Assembly: GCA_000729835.1 (NCBI GenBank) | Contig: JFHB01000057.1 | Span: forward strand, 62,001-126,000 | Direction: 5' to 3' | Origin: Atkinsonella hypoxylon | Taxonomy: Eukaryota; Ascomycota; Sordariomycetes; Hypocreales; Clavicipitaceae | Length of the DNA stretch: 64,000 nucleotides | Part shown: positions 35,397 to 47,500 of the stretch, one piece after another | Position numbering within the stretch: position 1 is the first letter of the stretch | Layout of the letters: the number at the start of each line of letters is the position of its first letter | The notes under the pieces: model-generated | The model's database searches: none | What the model saw: the letters and a program-made list of their open reading frames with translations, nothing else | Told to the model about the DNA's origin: nothing | Position numbers and translations under genes: made by a program

Positions 35397-36365
35397 AGAG
35401 CAAAAGGCACTCGTGCGTTTCGTAAATGCGTACCTGCTTCAGCGACACCCAGCTGTTGGCCACGGGCGCCATTTGGCGGGTTTCTTTGCAAGAAAATTCA
35501 CGGGCCAATAGGCTCGATGTGGTCCGTTCTTGATGCAGAAAAATACTGATGCTGAATAGTCAGAGAAGAGATTGATCTACGTGGGCTGTTCATGCTGGAT
35601 GTGGCAGGAAAATATACTCTATATAACCGATTAATACAGAATATAGGCTAGGGCTCTTGTGTGCGTCATTCATGTTATACTAGCGGGGTATTAGAGATAA
35701 TTACTCGTGCATTTGTTGAGGATTATAGGAGATTCTGACGTGCGACTGTTCACGTGCAACTCCACGCAACTCATCCACATGAATGATGCATCAGGTGTGA
35801 AGAAGCCTATTTGAGCCCTCTCGAGTTATCAACTGAGTTATAGAGAGCCAGATCTCAATTATTATAGAGATGCAACGACTTGAATGTCAATAATTCTTCA
35901 ATTAGCTCGAGTGGGTTGGTCGTGCGACTGCAGGTTGACGCATCCCCTGAAGGCGATGAATTCGTAAAATCAATCTACCGGCGCTCCCACTTTAGAGAGC
36001 ATTGAGCAAGAGTGGAAATCGTACTATGTGCTAAGAAGCCATAGATCGCAGTCCCAAAACTCATCGCTACGCCGAATTCGTCAATCGAAATGGTAGTTCT
36101 CGAGCTTTGGATGCACGCTGGTGTATCTGTGACCAGTTTTGTAAATGAGATTGTCAGCTACAGAGACTGCAGAGTTTATTGATACCTTCACAGCCAGTAT
36201 CGAGTTTTGCCCATATGAACACAATCAACTCATGCAGCTGTAGTCCTGCTAAATTATGAGTGACGCACTCTTTGAGTGAATAATGTTCGGATGAACTGAT
36301 AACCGCTACCAGAAGAGAATTGAGGCTCTATATAGGACATTAGTTGTGGTGTCGTCAACAGCAAG
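35397..36365. other. Intergenic upstream of tRNA-Gln
   Basis: AT-rich stretch with no gene. It separates the broken gene from the tRNA. Nothing notable is seen in it. Confidence 0.4.
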
Positions 36366-36452
36366 GGCCCGTTAGTATAGGGGTTAGTACTTTGGATTTT
36401 GACTACCGAGATCAATATTCCAGAAACGCAAGTTCGAATCTTGCACGGGCCT
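36366..36452 (+). tRNA. tRNA-Gln (anticodon UUG) with intron
   Basis: Folds as a cloverleaf: acceptor GGCCCGT/ACGGGCC, D stem GTAT/GTAC, anticodon stem TTGGA/TCCAG around loop TTTTGA+T, and T arm GCAAG-TTCGAAT-CTTGC with the TTCGAAT box B. The anticodon TTG is at 36399-36401. A 15 bp intron (about 36403-36417) sits one base 3' of the anticodon, the canonical position. The discriminator is T. The variable loop of four bases is slightly short. No CCA is encoded, as expected for a eukaryote. Confidence 0.88.
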
Positions 36453-38506
36453 TGTATCTCTCCTCCGGCTAGAGCAGCGACTGAACTGCTCTCGCGGTAG
36501 CGCGTAGTGTACTGCAATAACGACCTTCTTTTTAACGTTCTTTTTTTTTTTTTGCTCCCCTCATGCGTCCTAATCCCCCGGAAGCGCATGTCATAAGAAC
36601 TTGGTGTCGCCCCTTTATTCACGTAAGTAAAGTAAAGGCCAATGCAGGATGGCTCGCAATACATCTACCTGGCTACTTTTTTGGAGTTTATTATCTTCTT
36701 CCTATTCGCCGATGCATTTCTTTTTTTGGTTGCACATCTGGTTAACGTCTTTTGTTCTACCCCAGATCACCCAGGTTTGGTAGGCCGCGCATGAGAATCC
36801 TCGGAAGGGTTCCATTGCCTTCTTTAGCCTGCAGCGTACTAGGGCGTGCGTTATGGGTTTTTTAGATGCCTGTTCGAAAGAACGATCGCTTCTGCTAAAC
36901 CTTAGCCGCGATACCCTGGAATTATGAGAGTCTCGTCTCATCTCATCGTCTCATCGTCTCATCGTCTCATCGTCTCATCGTCCACAAACCGCCCAAGCCC
37001 AAGCCTACACACAAATGTACCAAGCCACGCGCGTTCCTAAAAGTGGTCCCCTCACCATTACGACGACGACGCCACAACTCGGCGTTTGCAAAACGACTTC
37101 AACAAGACTGGAGCCGCACCGCACACCTTCCTTCGCCGTGGTTTCCCTGGTATTGCTCGCGGCGTCCTGCTCTTATCAGGCGACTCTTATCATCGCGCCT
37201 CGTCAATTAATCCAATACCCGCAATTAAGACTATACTCCCCGTTACGCCTGGCATTGCCGACCATTGCAGGCAAGCAATAGTTAACTAGTTATCGCAAAT
37301 CGAGAAAGGATCCTCCTCTACTAGTGCCGATATCGCTCGAGCGCACGGAGCACACAGAGCACAGACAACAATATTTTGCGAGTCGCTCGGCTCTTATGAT
37401 CGAAACGGATCCAGCCACCGCGCATCCCGCTCGTTAATTGCAGCTTCTCCCCACCGAGGTCCCAGCAGATCCTGGTCCACTCTCGGACGATTATCCACGC
37501 TGGTGTTTCTTTTCCTGCATTCGTCTCCCTCCCACCAACAGCGCAGATAACCAACGCCATCCGCCAGCACACCAATCCAGCCTTCTACTCTCGCCTGTTC
37601 AATCGCAACTTTTTCGTGTCCCCTCGACTTGACTTAACTTGGTCAACCCACAGGCTCTACTATAGTCCACCTCTGTCTGGACTACAGACTACTCCATGTA
37701 CGTGCCACACATTCCTTGCTCTTTGCAACGATGGCCCGCATTACCAGCCGATGGACCCATTGAAGAAGCCTAGGAAACTTCATGCAAACTGGATCGACCT
37801 GCCCTTGCGGTTCATATTGATTGGCTTCCAAAGTGTTATACGGCAACCTCTTTCCGTTTTTTATGCTCATCTATGGACAATTTTGTCCCGGTCCTCGCCA
37901 TGTCCGCCGTCATCTCGTTTCAATGGTGGCCCCTTTCCCCTCTCCATCATTTGAGCTGTCATGCCCACTAGCGTGCCATGATGTGCAACCCTTGCCGTTA
38001 CTCCAGCAGTAATCCCCATCTATAACACGGAAGCTTAGAGTGGTTCGTTCTCGCACGAAGAATTAAGCTGCTCATCAAAGCTTCATCGCTCAGTTTGAGA
38101 CACCAGACTGAAGCACTCGTCGGTCATTTCGGAGAATGGCTAGTGCTAGTTTCTGTTATGGGGTTTTTTTTTTTGTGTTTGCCAATGGCCGATGACAGGG
38201 TCCTCTACAAGTTGAGCTACTCTATAATTGCTCCGCTATCGCTTGGAAGCCTAAGTATTGAACGGATGGAGCTCAGGCGAGCTATCTAATTTGAGCAATC
38301 TTCTTGGAGAGACTACATCATTCAACTGTCGCGAGACAATTGAATCACGAACAAGCCAACGACAACCATAATTATATGTCTCCTTGTCTTCAGCTCACCC
38401 TTCCTGACCCTCTCAACTATCGTGCAACTACTTCTCTGCACTTTACAATAATACGGGCTACTGCTTCGGCACAGAGAACTGGCGGCCCCTTAACGCTTGT
38501 TTCACG
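36453..38506. other. Long pyrimidine-rich promoter/leader of the Kelch gene
   Basis: Two kilobases between the tRNA and the Kelch gene. A T13 run near 36540 could act as the Pol III terminator region of the tRNA. An octamer tandem repeat lies at 36942-36981. From about 37300 the + strand is rich in CT blocks typical of strong fungal promoters and leaders, with several short upstream open frames. No gene of its own is supported. Confidence 0.45.
36942..36981 (+). repeat. Five tandem copies of CTCATCGT
   Basis: Five exact 8 bp units in a row, preceded by a degenerate unit (TCTCGTCTCAT). A simple microsatellite in the upstream region of the Kelch gene. Confidence 0.95.
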
Positions 38507-41500
38507 ATGGCATCAAGCTCAGGACTAACTAGCTCGCAGAGACGCACTCGCTTCATTGCGGGAAGCCGACTTTGGTCTTCATCAGAAACCGAGCCTGTCT
38601 ACCGTTACGGCGCATTAAACAACCGTGATACCTCCGGCGCCACGTTCAGCACACATCGGACCGCTACGAGAAGCCCTTCACCAAGAAAGCTTACACGGAA
38701 GCAGTCGCTGCTTGGCTTGAAGAATCACTTCTTCATCGCGAAACCAGATTATAGTATTGGCAGCGGCTCGACGCATCAGCCATCGTCGGATGGCAGAAGG
38801 TCGTCGTCGCCTACATCCAGGCCGCTGCCTGCGAGAAGACCGAGCCTGAAACAAAGTCTTGCGAAACCGCTACCCGAAACGCCATTCGACGCAAATATCG
38901 ATAATTCAACGCTGGACGGATACAATATTGTTGAAAATTTGCAGTCGCGACAGGTCGAATCCAGGATGGGTAGTCGTTCAAATACTATGGATTCGTCCAG
39001 CTCCGTTGCTGCAGATCGAATATACAATGGGCACAGCCAATACACGCAGGGTATGAACAGCAGCATGAGCAGCTTGGCCAGCTGGGTGAGGCAGGGATCT
39101 AGCGAGGACACTAGGGATGCTTCGATGCCGAAAAGTACAGGCTCTGCGTCTGCAACGCCGTCACCAGCCATCAGTCAGGGCGGAAGAGCAGCTGGTGCGG
39201 CAACTGGCAATGTTACACAGGGTTCTTCAACTCACTTGTCGGGACTAATGTGCAATGTACATCGTACCACAGGTCGCGAGCCCCCATCACTAGTCGGTGC
39301 TACCACAACCATTCTCGGAGACAAACTCTACGTGTTCGGCGGACGCACACTGTCCAGGAGTCGCCCTGCGCCTTTGACCTCAGACCTGTACGAACTGGAC
39401 CTGACTTCGCGTCATTGGACCAAGTTGGAAACAGGCGGAGATATTCCTCCCCCAAGATACTTCCATTCCATGTGTGCTTTGGGCGATACGAAGATGGTCT
39501 GCTATGGTGGGATGTCGCCGGTCTCGAATGTCAGTCTGTCTGCGTCAACAAGTGATCAACAACAGCCCGAAGTCTTTGTTATGTCAGATATACACATCTA
39601 CGATGTGGTAACTCGCAAATGGACGTATTTACCGGCTCAGGATGCACCCCAAGGTCGTTATGCGCATTGCGCTTGCGTTCTACCCTCGTCTGCTTCTTTC
39701 TCATCAAGTCGTGCGCCGTTGGCGGCATTGCAGCACAATCCATCGTCGTCCAACCCACACGAGGGCCGAATTGGTGTACACATTGATGGTTCTGGTGGGG
39801 CCGAGATGATCGTTGTAGGAGGACAAGACGGCGCAAACCATTATATCGAGCAGATCAGCGTTTTCAACCTTCGGAGCCTGAAATGGACGTCGACACAACC
39901 GTTGGGCAAAAGCTGCGGCGCGTATCGTAGTGTTGCTGCTCCTCTACCTCCGTCCGTGTCAGCAAAAGTCGGTAACGCATATGTAAATGGTGGTCAAAGG
40001 GGTGATGGTAGCGGCACAAGCCAGGAAACCAGGGAAACTGGCGCATCCATGCTGATTTATTCGAACTACAACTTCTTAGATGTTAAGTTGGAACTACAGA
40101 TTCGATCACCCGATGGAGTATTGACCGAGAAACCCATGGCAGGCACATACTCCCCTCCTGGTCTCCGATTTCCTAATGGCGGTGTGATCGACACTCACTT
40201 TGTCGTCAGTGGAACGTACCTCACCTCGTCCAAGCAAGAGTATGCATTATGGGCGCTCGACCTTCGAACACTAGTTTGGAGCCGTATCGATGCGGGAGGC
40301 AGTGTGTTCAGTCAAGGTAGCTGGAACCGTGGAGTGCTGTGGAATCGACGGAATACATTTGTGGTTCTTGGCAACCGAAAACGCAGCCTTGTTGATGACT
40401 ATAATCATAGGAGAATCAACTTCTCTAATGTTTGCATGGTGGAACTAGAGGCTTTTGGATTTTACGATAATCCGCGGAAGACAAGTCCAATGTCTGGCTT
40501 CATCTCTGCGAGCAGTCCCTACTCTGGTCCTGGATTGAGCTTAACACGCAAGGCAGGTTATACCGCTGGCGGACGCTATCATTCGCGAGCCAGCGAAGAA
40601 CTTGGAGAAAAAGCTCTCGCAATGCGTGAACTTGCGGACATGGATATCCTGTGTATCGGAGGAGAGAGAATACCAGTGAATTCGCGCATCATGTGTCGAA
40701 GATGGGGCCCATACTTTGTTCAGCTATTGCGTGAAGGGACTGCAACTCAAGACGGTAGCGACGCGGTTACCCTGAGATCGGGTCTCTCCAACAACCCGCT
40801 TCGTGCTTCAGCACTGACTATCACACCAACTTCCAAGGATGCAACCCAACCTCCATCCTCGTCAAGCGGTATTAGCATGCTGTCAACATCTACTGGCGGA
40901 AGCGGCTCGAGTACGACGGCTGCAACACCCGGCATTGGGGGCCCTGTAAGAGATGACACAGGGCAAGGTGATGGTCTGAATCCAGCTGCAGTAAATGCGG
41001 CTCCGACACCCCGGTCATTGCCGCCGCAAATGAGGCCGAGATGCCTATATCTTCCCCACACATATCTAACTGTACAAGCCCTGCTTCACTTCTTGTACAC
41101 GAGTTCTCTTCCTCCGCCAACATCGCCCCTGTGCACGCCTCAAATACTGTGTTCACTGTTGCAGATATCGAGACCGTATCGTATCGATGGTTTGTTAGAG
41201 GCTGTTGTTGAGCGTTTGCATGGACTCCTTGACAGCCGCAATGCAGCAGCTGTTTTCAATGCTACGGCCATGGCTGCTGGTGGCGGGCGTGGAATTGACG
41301 GCTCTCTGAACCCCAACTTCTTCATCAGCAGTTCTGATCCAGTTGGATCTCCGACATCTGTGTCTGACTTCTCCCTGGGCGGCACGACAGCGAATGGGTC
41401 ATATGGAGACCTGGCCGCGGCATCATCTGCTCTCAGCATTAGCACCAACGTACCAATGGGTACTCGTCCGCTAAGCGGTGAACTCTCGGCCTCAACAAGC

Positions 41501-41749
41501 GTGAGCAGCTCCGAACGGGGCTCCGAACTAGGTGGAAGCGATTACGATAAGAATACCATATGGAACGGTGAGCTAAGTAGTGTCATTGGGCTGCAAAAAC
41601 GTGGCCTCCGGGGTCTGATGGAAGGACGACGAATGCGCGAAAGAACCGGCAGTGCGGCTACAATGTTCGCTCCTGGTAGTTCAGCTTTTCTGCTCTCTCA
41701 ACAAGGCGGGGGTAGCTACCGCGTCGGACTAGGCATAGCGGGTTCATGA
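38507..41749 (+). CDS. Kelch-repeat protein with BTB-like C-terminal region (Ral2-like)
   Basis: A 1080-residue single-exon protein. Residues 1-240 are Ser/Thr/Arg-rich and probably disordered. Residues about 253-660 form Kelch blades, with hallmark pieces KLYVFGGRTL, RYFHSMCALGDTK, DIHIYDVVTRKWTYLP, RYAHCACVL, EMIVVGGQDG and VFNLRSLKW. From about 711 a BTB/POZ-like region begins (DILCIGGERIPVNSRIMCRR) and resumes, after a long Ser/Gly/Thr insert, at about 845 (CLYLPHTYLTVQALLHFLY). The tail is low-complexity. Domain order resembles fission yeast Ral2, which acts upstream of Ras1 in mating and cell shape, and its filamentous-fungal homologues; function here is inferred from that. The start context (ACGATGGC) is good and nothing upstream continues the frame usefully. 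It converges with the FAT1-type gene. Confidence 0.85.
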   Translation: MASSSGLTSSQRRTRFIAGSRLWSSSETEPVYRYGALNNRDTSGATFSTHRTATRSPSPRKLTRKQSLLGLKNHFFIAKPDYSIGSGSTHQPSSDGRRSSSPTSRPLPARRPSLKQSLAKPLPETPFDANIDNSTLDGYNIVENLQSRQVESRMGSRSNTMDSSSSVAADRIYNGHSQYTQGMNSSMSSLASWVRQGSSEDTRDASMPKSTGSASATPSPAISQGGRAAGAATGNVTQGSSTHLSGLMCNVHRTTGREPPSLVGATTTILGDKLYVFGGRTLSRSRPAPLTSDLYELDLTSRHWTKLETGGDIPPPRYFHSMCALGDTKMVCYGGMSPVSNVSLSASTSDQQQPEVFVMSDIHIYDVVTRKWTYLPAQDAPQGRYAHCACVLPSSASFSSSRAPLAALQHNPSSSNPHEGRIGVHIDGSGGAEMIVVGGQDGANHYIEQISVFNLRSLKWTSTQPLGKSCGAYRSVAAPLPPSVSAKVGNAYVNGGQRGDGSGTSQETRETGASMLIYSNYNFLDVKLELQIRSPDGVLTEKPMAGTYSPPGLRFPNGGVIDTHFVVSGTYLTSSKQEYALWALDLRTLVWSRIDAGGSVFSQGSWNRGVLWNRRNTFVVLGNRKRSLVDDYNHRRINFSNVCMVELEAFGFYDNPRKTSPMSGFISASSPYSGPGLSLTRKAGYTAGGRYHSRASEELGEKALAMRELADMDILCIGGERIPVNSRIMCRRWGPYFVQLLREGTATQDGSDAVTLRSGLSNNPLRASALTITPTSKDATQPPSSSSGISMLSTSTGGSGSSTTAATPGIGGPVRDDTGQGDGLNPAAVNAAPTPRSLPPQMRPRCLYLPHTYLTVQALLHFLYTSSLPPPTSPLCTPQILCSLLQISRPYRIDGLLEAVVERLHGLLDSRNAAAVFNATAMAAGGGRGIDGSLNPNFFISSSDPVGSPTSVSDFSLGGTTANGSYGDLAAASSALSISTNVPMGTRPLSGELSASTSVSSSERGSELGGSDYDKNTIWNGELSSVIGLQKRGLRGLMEGRRMRERTGSAATMFAPGSSAFLLSQQGGGSYRVGLGIAGS

Positions 41750-42458
41750 TGAAGAATATTTCTATCCGAGGCATCGGACATGTAGAGGAGTCGTGCCGCA
41801 CGTCTAGAGAAGAAGCACGGGCGAAGAGACAAGAAAAAAGGTCTTATATAACGCGGTGATTCTCCCAAATTGGCAGAGCAGATGGAGCAAACGGTCTTGG
41901 AGAACGCAAAGGTTGAATGACGACGAATATGGAATCTATGTGAAAGGCGACTGGTGTATATACCGTGATTATCTGTATCTATGGTGGGAAAATACCCATC
42001 CTACGCAGCGAATACTCAGCATTGATACCTGCTGCACCTCTGGTGAACTATGCCGTTGTGACCTCAGTGCGTTGACCCTGCTTGGGTGCCAGAAGTTGCC
42101 TGAAACAGTCTTTCGTCTATTTTAGATGGCCCTTTTCTTGCTTTGGCGAGTGAACAAGGTGCACCAGCCTTGCTGGAGAAGACTGCGTACATGTTTCATG
42201 CAGAGCCTTACCATTCATGATCCAATGATGTCGACAATTTATAGATGTCTGTCTATGTTAGAGAAATGCATGCTACATACATACTGACTAAAACACCTCC
42301 GCTTGCAAAAAATTAACTAACGAAAAAAGTATGTAATGAGTGACATTTCAAAGAAAATGGGCAAGAGCAGACTACCTAGTGCACATTTTAAACAACGCAT
42401 CAAGCCCCTTGTGGTCAAGACAAGCAAGGGAAAAAATATCAAGGACAAATCGCGCCTC
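41750..42458. other. Convergent 3' region
   Basis: Between the stops of the Kelch gene and the acyl-CoA synthetase; holds both 3' untranslated regions. No gene seen. Confidence 0.5.
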
Positions 42459-44515
42459 TTACAACTTTATACGCCCGGCTTCCAGTTCTCGCCATTCTTG
42501 GTCCTGGAACGGCGTGTACGCATCTCCCTTGAGCCAGTACAACTCGCCTTCGACATCTGTATTATTTGGCTTCACGCCCGCCCGTCGCAACAAGTGCTTC
42601 TGCTGCTTCATGGTACCAGTTGTTTGGGCGGCTCCCCCGACCTCTTTCAGGACGCGGAGGAATACCGGCCGGGCGTAGCGAGGTAATATGGATGTGACAT
42701 GCTTTGCTAGGCTGCGGAAGACGTCCGCGTTCGGCTCTTTATCGAAAGTGATGGCGACACAGCCTGCGCGGCCGTCGTGGTGAGGTAATTCGACTCCGTA
42801 GACATTGGCCTCACGCACTGATGAGTGACGTCCGATGGCCTCGCTCACTTCTACGGTAGATACGTTTTCTGACTTCCATCGGAACGAGTCGCCGATGCGA
42901 TCCATAAAGTATACCCGGCCTTCGGCGTCCCAGCGCATCACATCTCCTGAGCGGAACCACGCGTCTCCCTTCTTGAATACATCACGCATGATTTTAGAGC
43001 TTGTGGCCCCCTCATTGCCATAATATCCTTGAAATTGTCGTCTGATATTTGCGGGGTCGAGCTTACCGATCAGCTCCCCTGGCTCGTCGACTTTGGCTCT
43101 GATACAGAAACCTGTTTTGCTGTCTCTCTTGGGTAGATCTGTTGCCCAGTCCAGCTCAACGACGGCAAGAGTCCAAGATTGCAAAGCACTAAATAGAGCT
43201 CCGTGATAAGCAATTGCACCAGCTGTATAATCATTACGGCTCAAATTCCACAGACCAAATGGACCCTCAGTAGCTGCGTAAAACTCGAGAACAGTATCAA
43301 TACCGAAGCGGTCCTTGAAAGCATTCCATACATCGGGGCGTAGGCCATTGCCAAAAGCAGTCTTGACGTTGTGTTTCTTGTCCATGCACTCGCCAGTGGT
43401 GGGATCAAGGTCAGGCGGTGCTGCTAACAGGTAGCGCAGAGTTTCGCCGACATATTGAATGATGGTCGCATTGCTTTCCCTGACTTCCTTCCAGAAAATT
43501 TTGGGGGAAAACTTGCGGCCGAGTGCTTGTGTGTTACCAGATAATATGGTGGCGCAGAAAGAGAGCAACGAGGCTGCTGAGTGATAGAGAGGCATGGACT
43601 GTGGAAGACAGATAAATTGATCAGCAATGTGATACGGTGCAATGTGACCTGAAAAGTTGAGGAGGTCGTACCGTATACATGATGTCGTTCACTCCGCGAG
43701 CCAACAGGGTTTCCGAGATGGTGCCTGCACCAATAACCTTGAACCAAGGAACCACAGCTGGTTTAGGTAAACCAGTAGTTCCTGAGGTATAAATCAACAT
43801 GGCCAAGTTGGCCAGATCATCCTGCGCCAAATCTGAGTCCGGCACTCTTTTTGGGCCCGTCCTGTCAACCTGAGCTTTCACATCGGGGGTGAAGACTACA
43901 AAGTTGACATCATTAAGCTCATTGCGCACTTCATCTGTGATATTGGCGGCGACGTTGGCATCAACCAGACACACCCTTGAATGGGAAACTTTGACGCAGT
44001 GTGATAGCGACTTGCCAGTTAAGTTATAATTAACGAATGCAGGCTTTGCGCCGATACTCCACAGACCAAGCCACACGAAGATGAAGGTGTCGGAGTTCTC
44101 AAAATCCATGGCTACTACGTCGTTTGGCCTGATGCCCAGCGCGTCACGCATCCATGCTCCGTGTCGGAGAGCGTTGTCATAGACTTGGGCATACGTGAAA
44201 TGGCGGCCGTCGAAGATCAGAAGGTCCTTGTTGGCTGTTGATGGGTGCTTGGCTCGTTCTTCGAGATTGTAGAACATGGATAGACGGCCACTGTGTTGGC
44301 GCAGAAGCACGCGGCCGCCGGCTTTAAAAACTGACTTACACATCATATAATCGTACCAGAATGAAGTTTTGGCATTGAGATAGGCTAGCGCTGCTGCCGT
44401 GGCTGGAGCGGCCACAAGCAGAGGAGCTATGCATTAATAGTATGAGCATCCATGCTGTGTCGTTGACGTAAGGCGTCGAGCAAGTCATTGAACGTAGTAG
44501 ATACTTACGGGGCAT
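42459..44515 (-). CDS. FAT1-type fatty acid transporter/very-long-chain acyl-CoA synthetase
   Basis: ATP-dependent activation of long or very long fatty acids coupled to their uptake, at peroxisome, ER or plasma membrane. Three exons over introns 44427-44508 and 43599-43671 give 633 residues; the first coding exon is only 7 nt (ATG CCC C). An N-terminal hydrophobic stretch (LLVAAPATAAALAYL) precedes the AMP-binding domain, whose P-loop-like motif is YTSGTTGLPKPA (near 215-226). The FATP/VLACS motifs follow: VEFYAATEGP-like VLEFYAATEGPFG, WFRSGDVMRWDAEGRVYFMD and DRIGDSFRWKSENVST. The C-terminus IKL resembles the tail of yeast Fat1 and is a weak PTS1 variant. Everything needed for catalysis is present. 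Filamentous fungi carry several paralogues, so substrate chain length is open. Confidence 0.93.
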
Positions 44516-47500
44516 TTTTGTTTCGAACAAAGTGCACTCAGGAGGTAAAGAGTAGATGGAGGATAATATGGAAGTATAGGAGAACTCTTCAAGTCGAAAC
44601 CACTTGTCAGAATAGCACGGAGTTGATGCGAAGGATGCAAAATGGCCTGAATAGCCAAGGCAGACGTTCGGCGATTTACAAAATGTGACGTTTGGTCGTC
44701 AGAAGCGCTTGGTAGCAGGAATTAATATGTTGATGAACCCGAGGCGCAGGCCGTGATGACGACAACCCCGATTGCACAATGTTTCCGAATAACACCTGGC
44801 GAAATAGGAAATAGTGACCGAACGCGCATTTATTCGGTGGTTCAGGAAATAATGAAAGGGTGTTGATGTCAATCAGTAGTAAGAGTAAGACGAAAACGTG
44901 GTTTCAAATGAAAGAATTGGAGCGACGAAGAACCACGAGACTCGACGTTGTTCTAGATTCGACGCACATTCGTGTGCCGACGGACAAGGCCGGCTGTCGA
45001 GTCTTGTTTCCTTTCAGACTAGCAACGAGACTGAAAAGAACAAATGCGGCAACGTTAACAAGAATATAACAACTGCAGCCCCAACCCAAATTCAAGTGGG
45101 ATTCAGTCTCCCACCCACCATGCACGGGGACGGAAAGGGTTTTGACAAGCCATTGCCATGGCGAACCACCGTATGGCGGTCTGTCCAAGTGGAACGAAGT
45201 CTCCGCCGGCGAGCAGCGAGAATGACAGGGGGGTTTCGGTTTGTGCTTCCATGAAAAACCACGCGGTCAAATTGAGTTGTCAAGGTCAATACACTGCGGC
45301 AGTGTGCACGCGCATAAAGCCCAAAATGCCATGTTTCAAGCATGGTACCGGGAAGGGAAATTATTTATTGCAGTGAAAAGCACGACTCCTTGTGAACCGC
45401 GGAACGGCTGCTGCTATTGTTGTACAGCATACAACGCTATTGTGCCTCTCCGGGGCTGAAGGTACAAATTGTGGCTTGAAGTCTTGCCGTCGTATTGACC
45501 ACACATCGTGGGCTCGCATTGACCCTGAGCTATGTGGGCTGGCGGCCGAGGACTTAGCAGCAACGGACGGCGGAGCTGGTTCCATCGACAGTTCCATCGA
45601 CAGTTCGAACCATCGTCAATTCCCATCGACAATTCCATCGACCAAGCTCCATCAACGGACTAGGGAGTAACTTCCCTCTGAGCGAGCGAGCTGGCTTGCT
45701 TCCTCAGGTCAAGTCAGGTCAGGTCCCCCTCTAAAACCTCAAGTCGTGTACAAACTCGAGATGGACGTGGTCCTGCATGTAGAATCGCAACCATTGGGCC
45801 GTCCCCTCGAATCAACTCTCCTTCTTGGTCGCTGCTAGCTTGACTGATGACAATGCCTCGGCTCGGAAATTGGACCCATCGAATCGGGTGAATGATGGGG
45901 ATGCTTGGATGATGATGTTAGCAGGCTGCCATCCAGATAAGGAATGAATTGATGTGAGGTGATGGGGTCAGTTGCGCCTCCGAGGCCCTCGGACCTGGGC
46001 TCGCACATGATGCAAAAGCAATCTGGTTGCATCCAGGTAGGTACATAGTAGGGAAAGTGCGACTAGATTAAAACATCAGGTAGCCAGCGCTTCTGCCACG
46101 TCATGCCCAAGGAATCAGTGCTTTCCAAAAATTATCCACATGAAACCCAGTCTTCGAAGTCGCCGTTATGTTTTCTACATGTCCCGGCAAAATTTCGAAC
46201 GAGACGCTTCATACTCTGATCCCAAAATCTGATATTGTTAATGTCGAAATGATTGATCACTTTGCCACTGTCTGGTATCGTGCGCACATTAGTTCAAGTT
46301 CAGATTGGAGAGATCACTGCGAACTGAATTGGTCCAGCTCCTCCTCATCCATGTAGTGCTCCATATCGATGATGACTATGGTTCACCCTTGGCCTCTCTC
46401 CCTCTCTATCCCTACATGTACCTTCTTCATCCCCTATCCGCAATTGCTAGAATAAGGGCGTCAACTCAAGTGTCCCCGGTCCCCCAGAAACGCCCTCCCC
46501 TTGTAAGTCTGAATCAGCTGAGTTTCTAGACTAACCTAACCCAGGATTAAAGCTTTTTTCCGTTGCAGATGTCCTCCAAAGGCATTGGGCGCGCTTAGCC
46601 ATCCCAAGCCCAGCTCCTTCGTACGGTTGAGACCTAAAGTAATCATGACAGCAGGCCATTCCTTTCCCCTCAAAGGCCGAGCATCGCTTCTGAACTCGTC
46701 ACTGCTTACAGGGCTGCTTCCGATGAATATCTATATCCTTCTGCCAGTCACATCAAGGTGCGCTATTTGTTCGAAGCTGAGGTGATTACAGCTTCGAGTG
46801 CAATACTCCTGATTTCATTATTGGTGATTCAGTCTATCCCGAAAGGACAACATGGTCAGAGATGCCCGTATTGAAGCGGTGCAGATAGGGCTTCGAAGAT
46901 TGTAGCTTCAGTCCCGCCTCATGCTTCATTTATGATGCTGCCAGCTTCATTCGACTCAATTGTGACTATCCAATTCTGCTTTTGATCGATAAGCATATTC
47001 GGAGCCTACAGAACCACGCGTGTATCCCCCTCTTGCACATCATACCCATAATTCGATCTCGTTTTCCTGACCGCTCCAAATTTACACATCAGCCCTTTGG
47101 AGGCCCTGATAATGCTTCAGGGTCCTGCAGCCAATGTCTAAAGAACTAAGAATTATTCGTGAATTCTCTTTAGAAGTTACGAGAATGCTCTGGCATCAAT
47201 AGATAGGAGAAGATCTGAAACTAGTTATACGTGAGCTCAGACCCTGTTGGCCTTGAATTTGAATCTCGAATATTTTCAGCTGGTAAGTCCACTCGTGCTC
47301 TTAAATTCAGACTTCACCTGATTTCGGAACTGCTTCAGCAGCTCATGGAATGTACAGTGACGGATAATTTGGGTAACAGGCCTTAATTATGTATTCGCAG
47401 AAAAGCTCACGGGTGAATTAGGCAGCGTTCGTGGCTCGGACTTGGATTGAGTAAGTGCAAACTGGCGATCTTCGAAACGAACGTCTATACCGCATTCAGC

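Noticed and set aside
36254..36664. Minus-strand frame over the tRNA
   Set aside because: It is the antisense of a well-folded tRNA and has no protein resemblance.
44898..45254. Open frame of 118 codons
   Set aside because: No domain and no splice-consistent extension; it overlaps opposing frames of equal quality.
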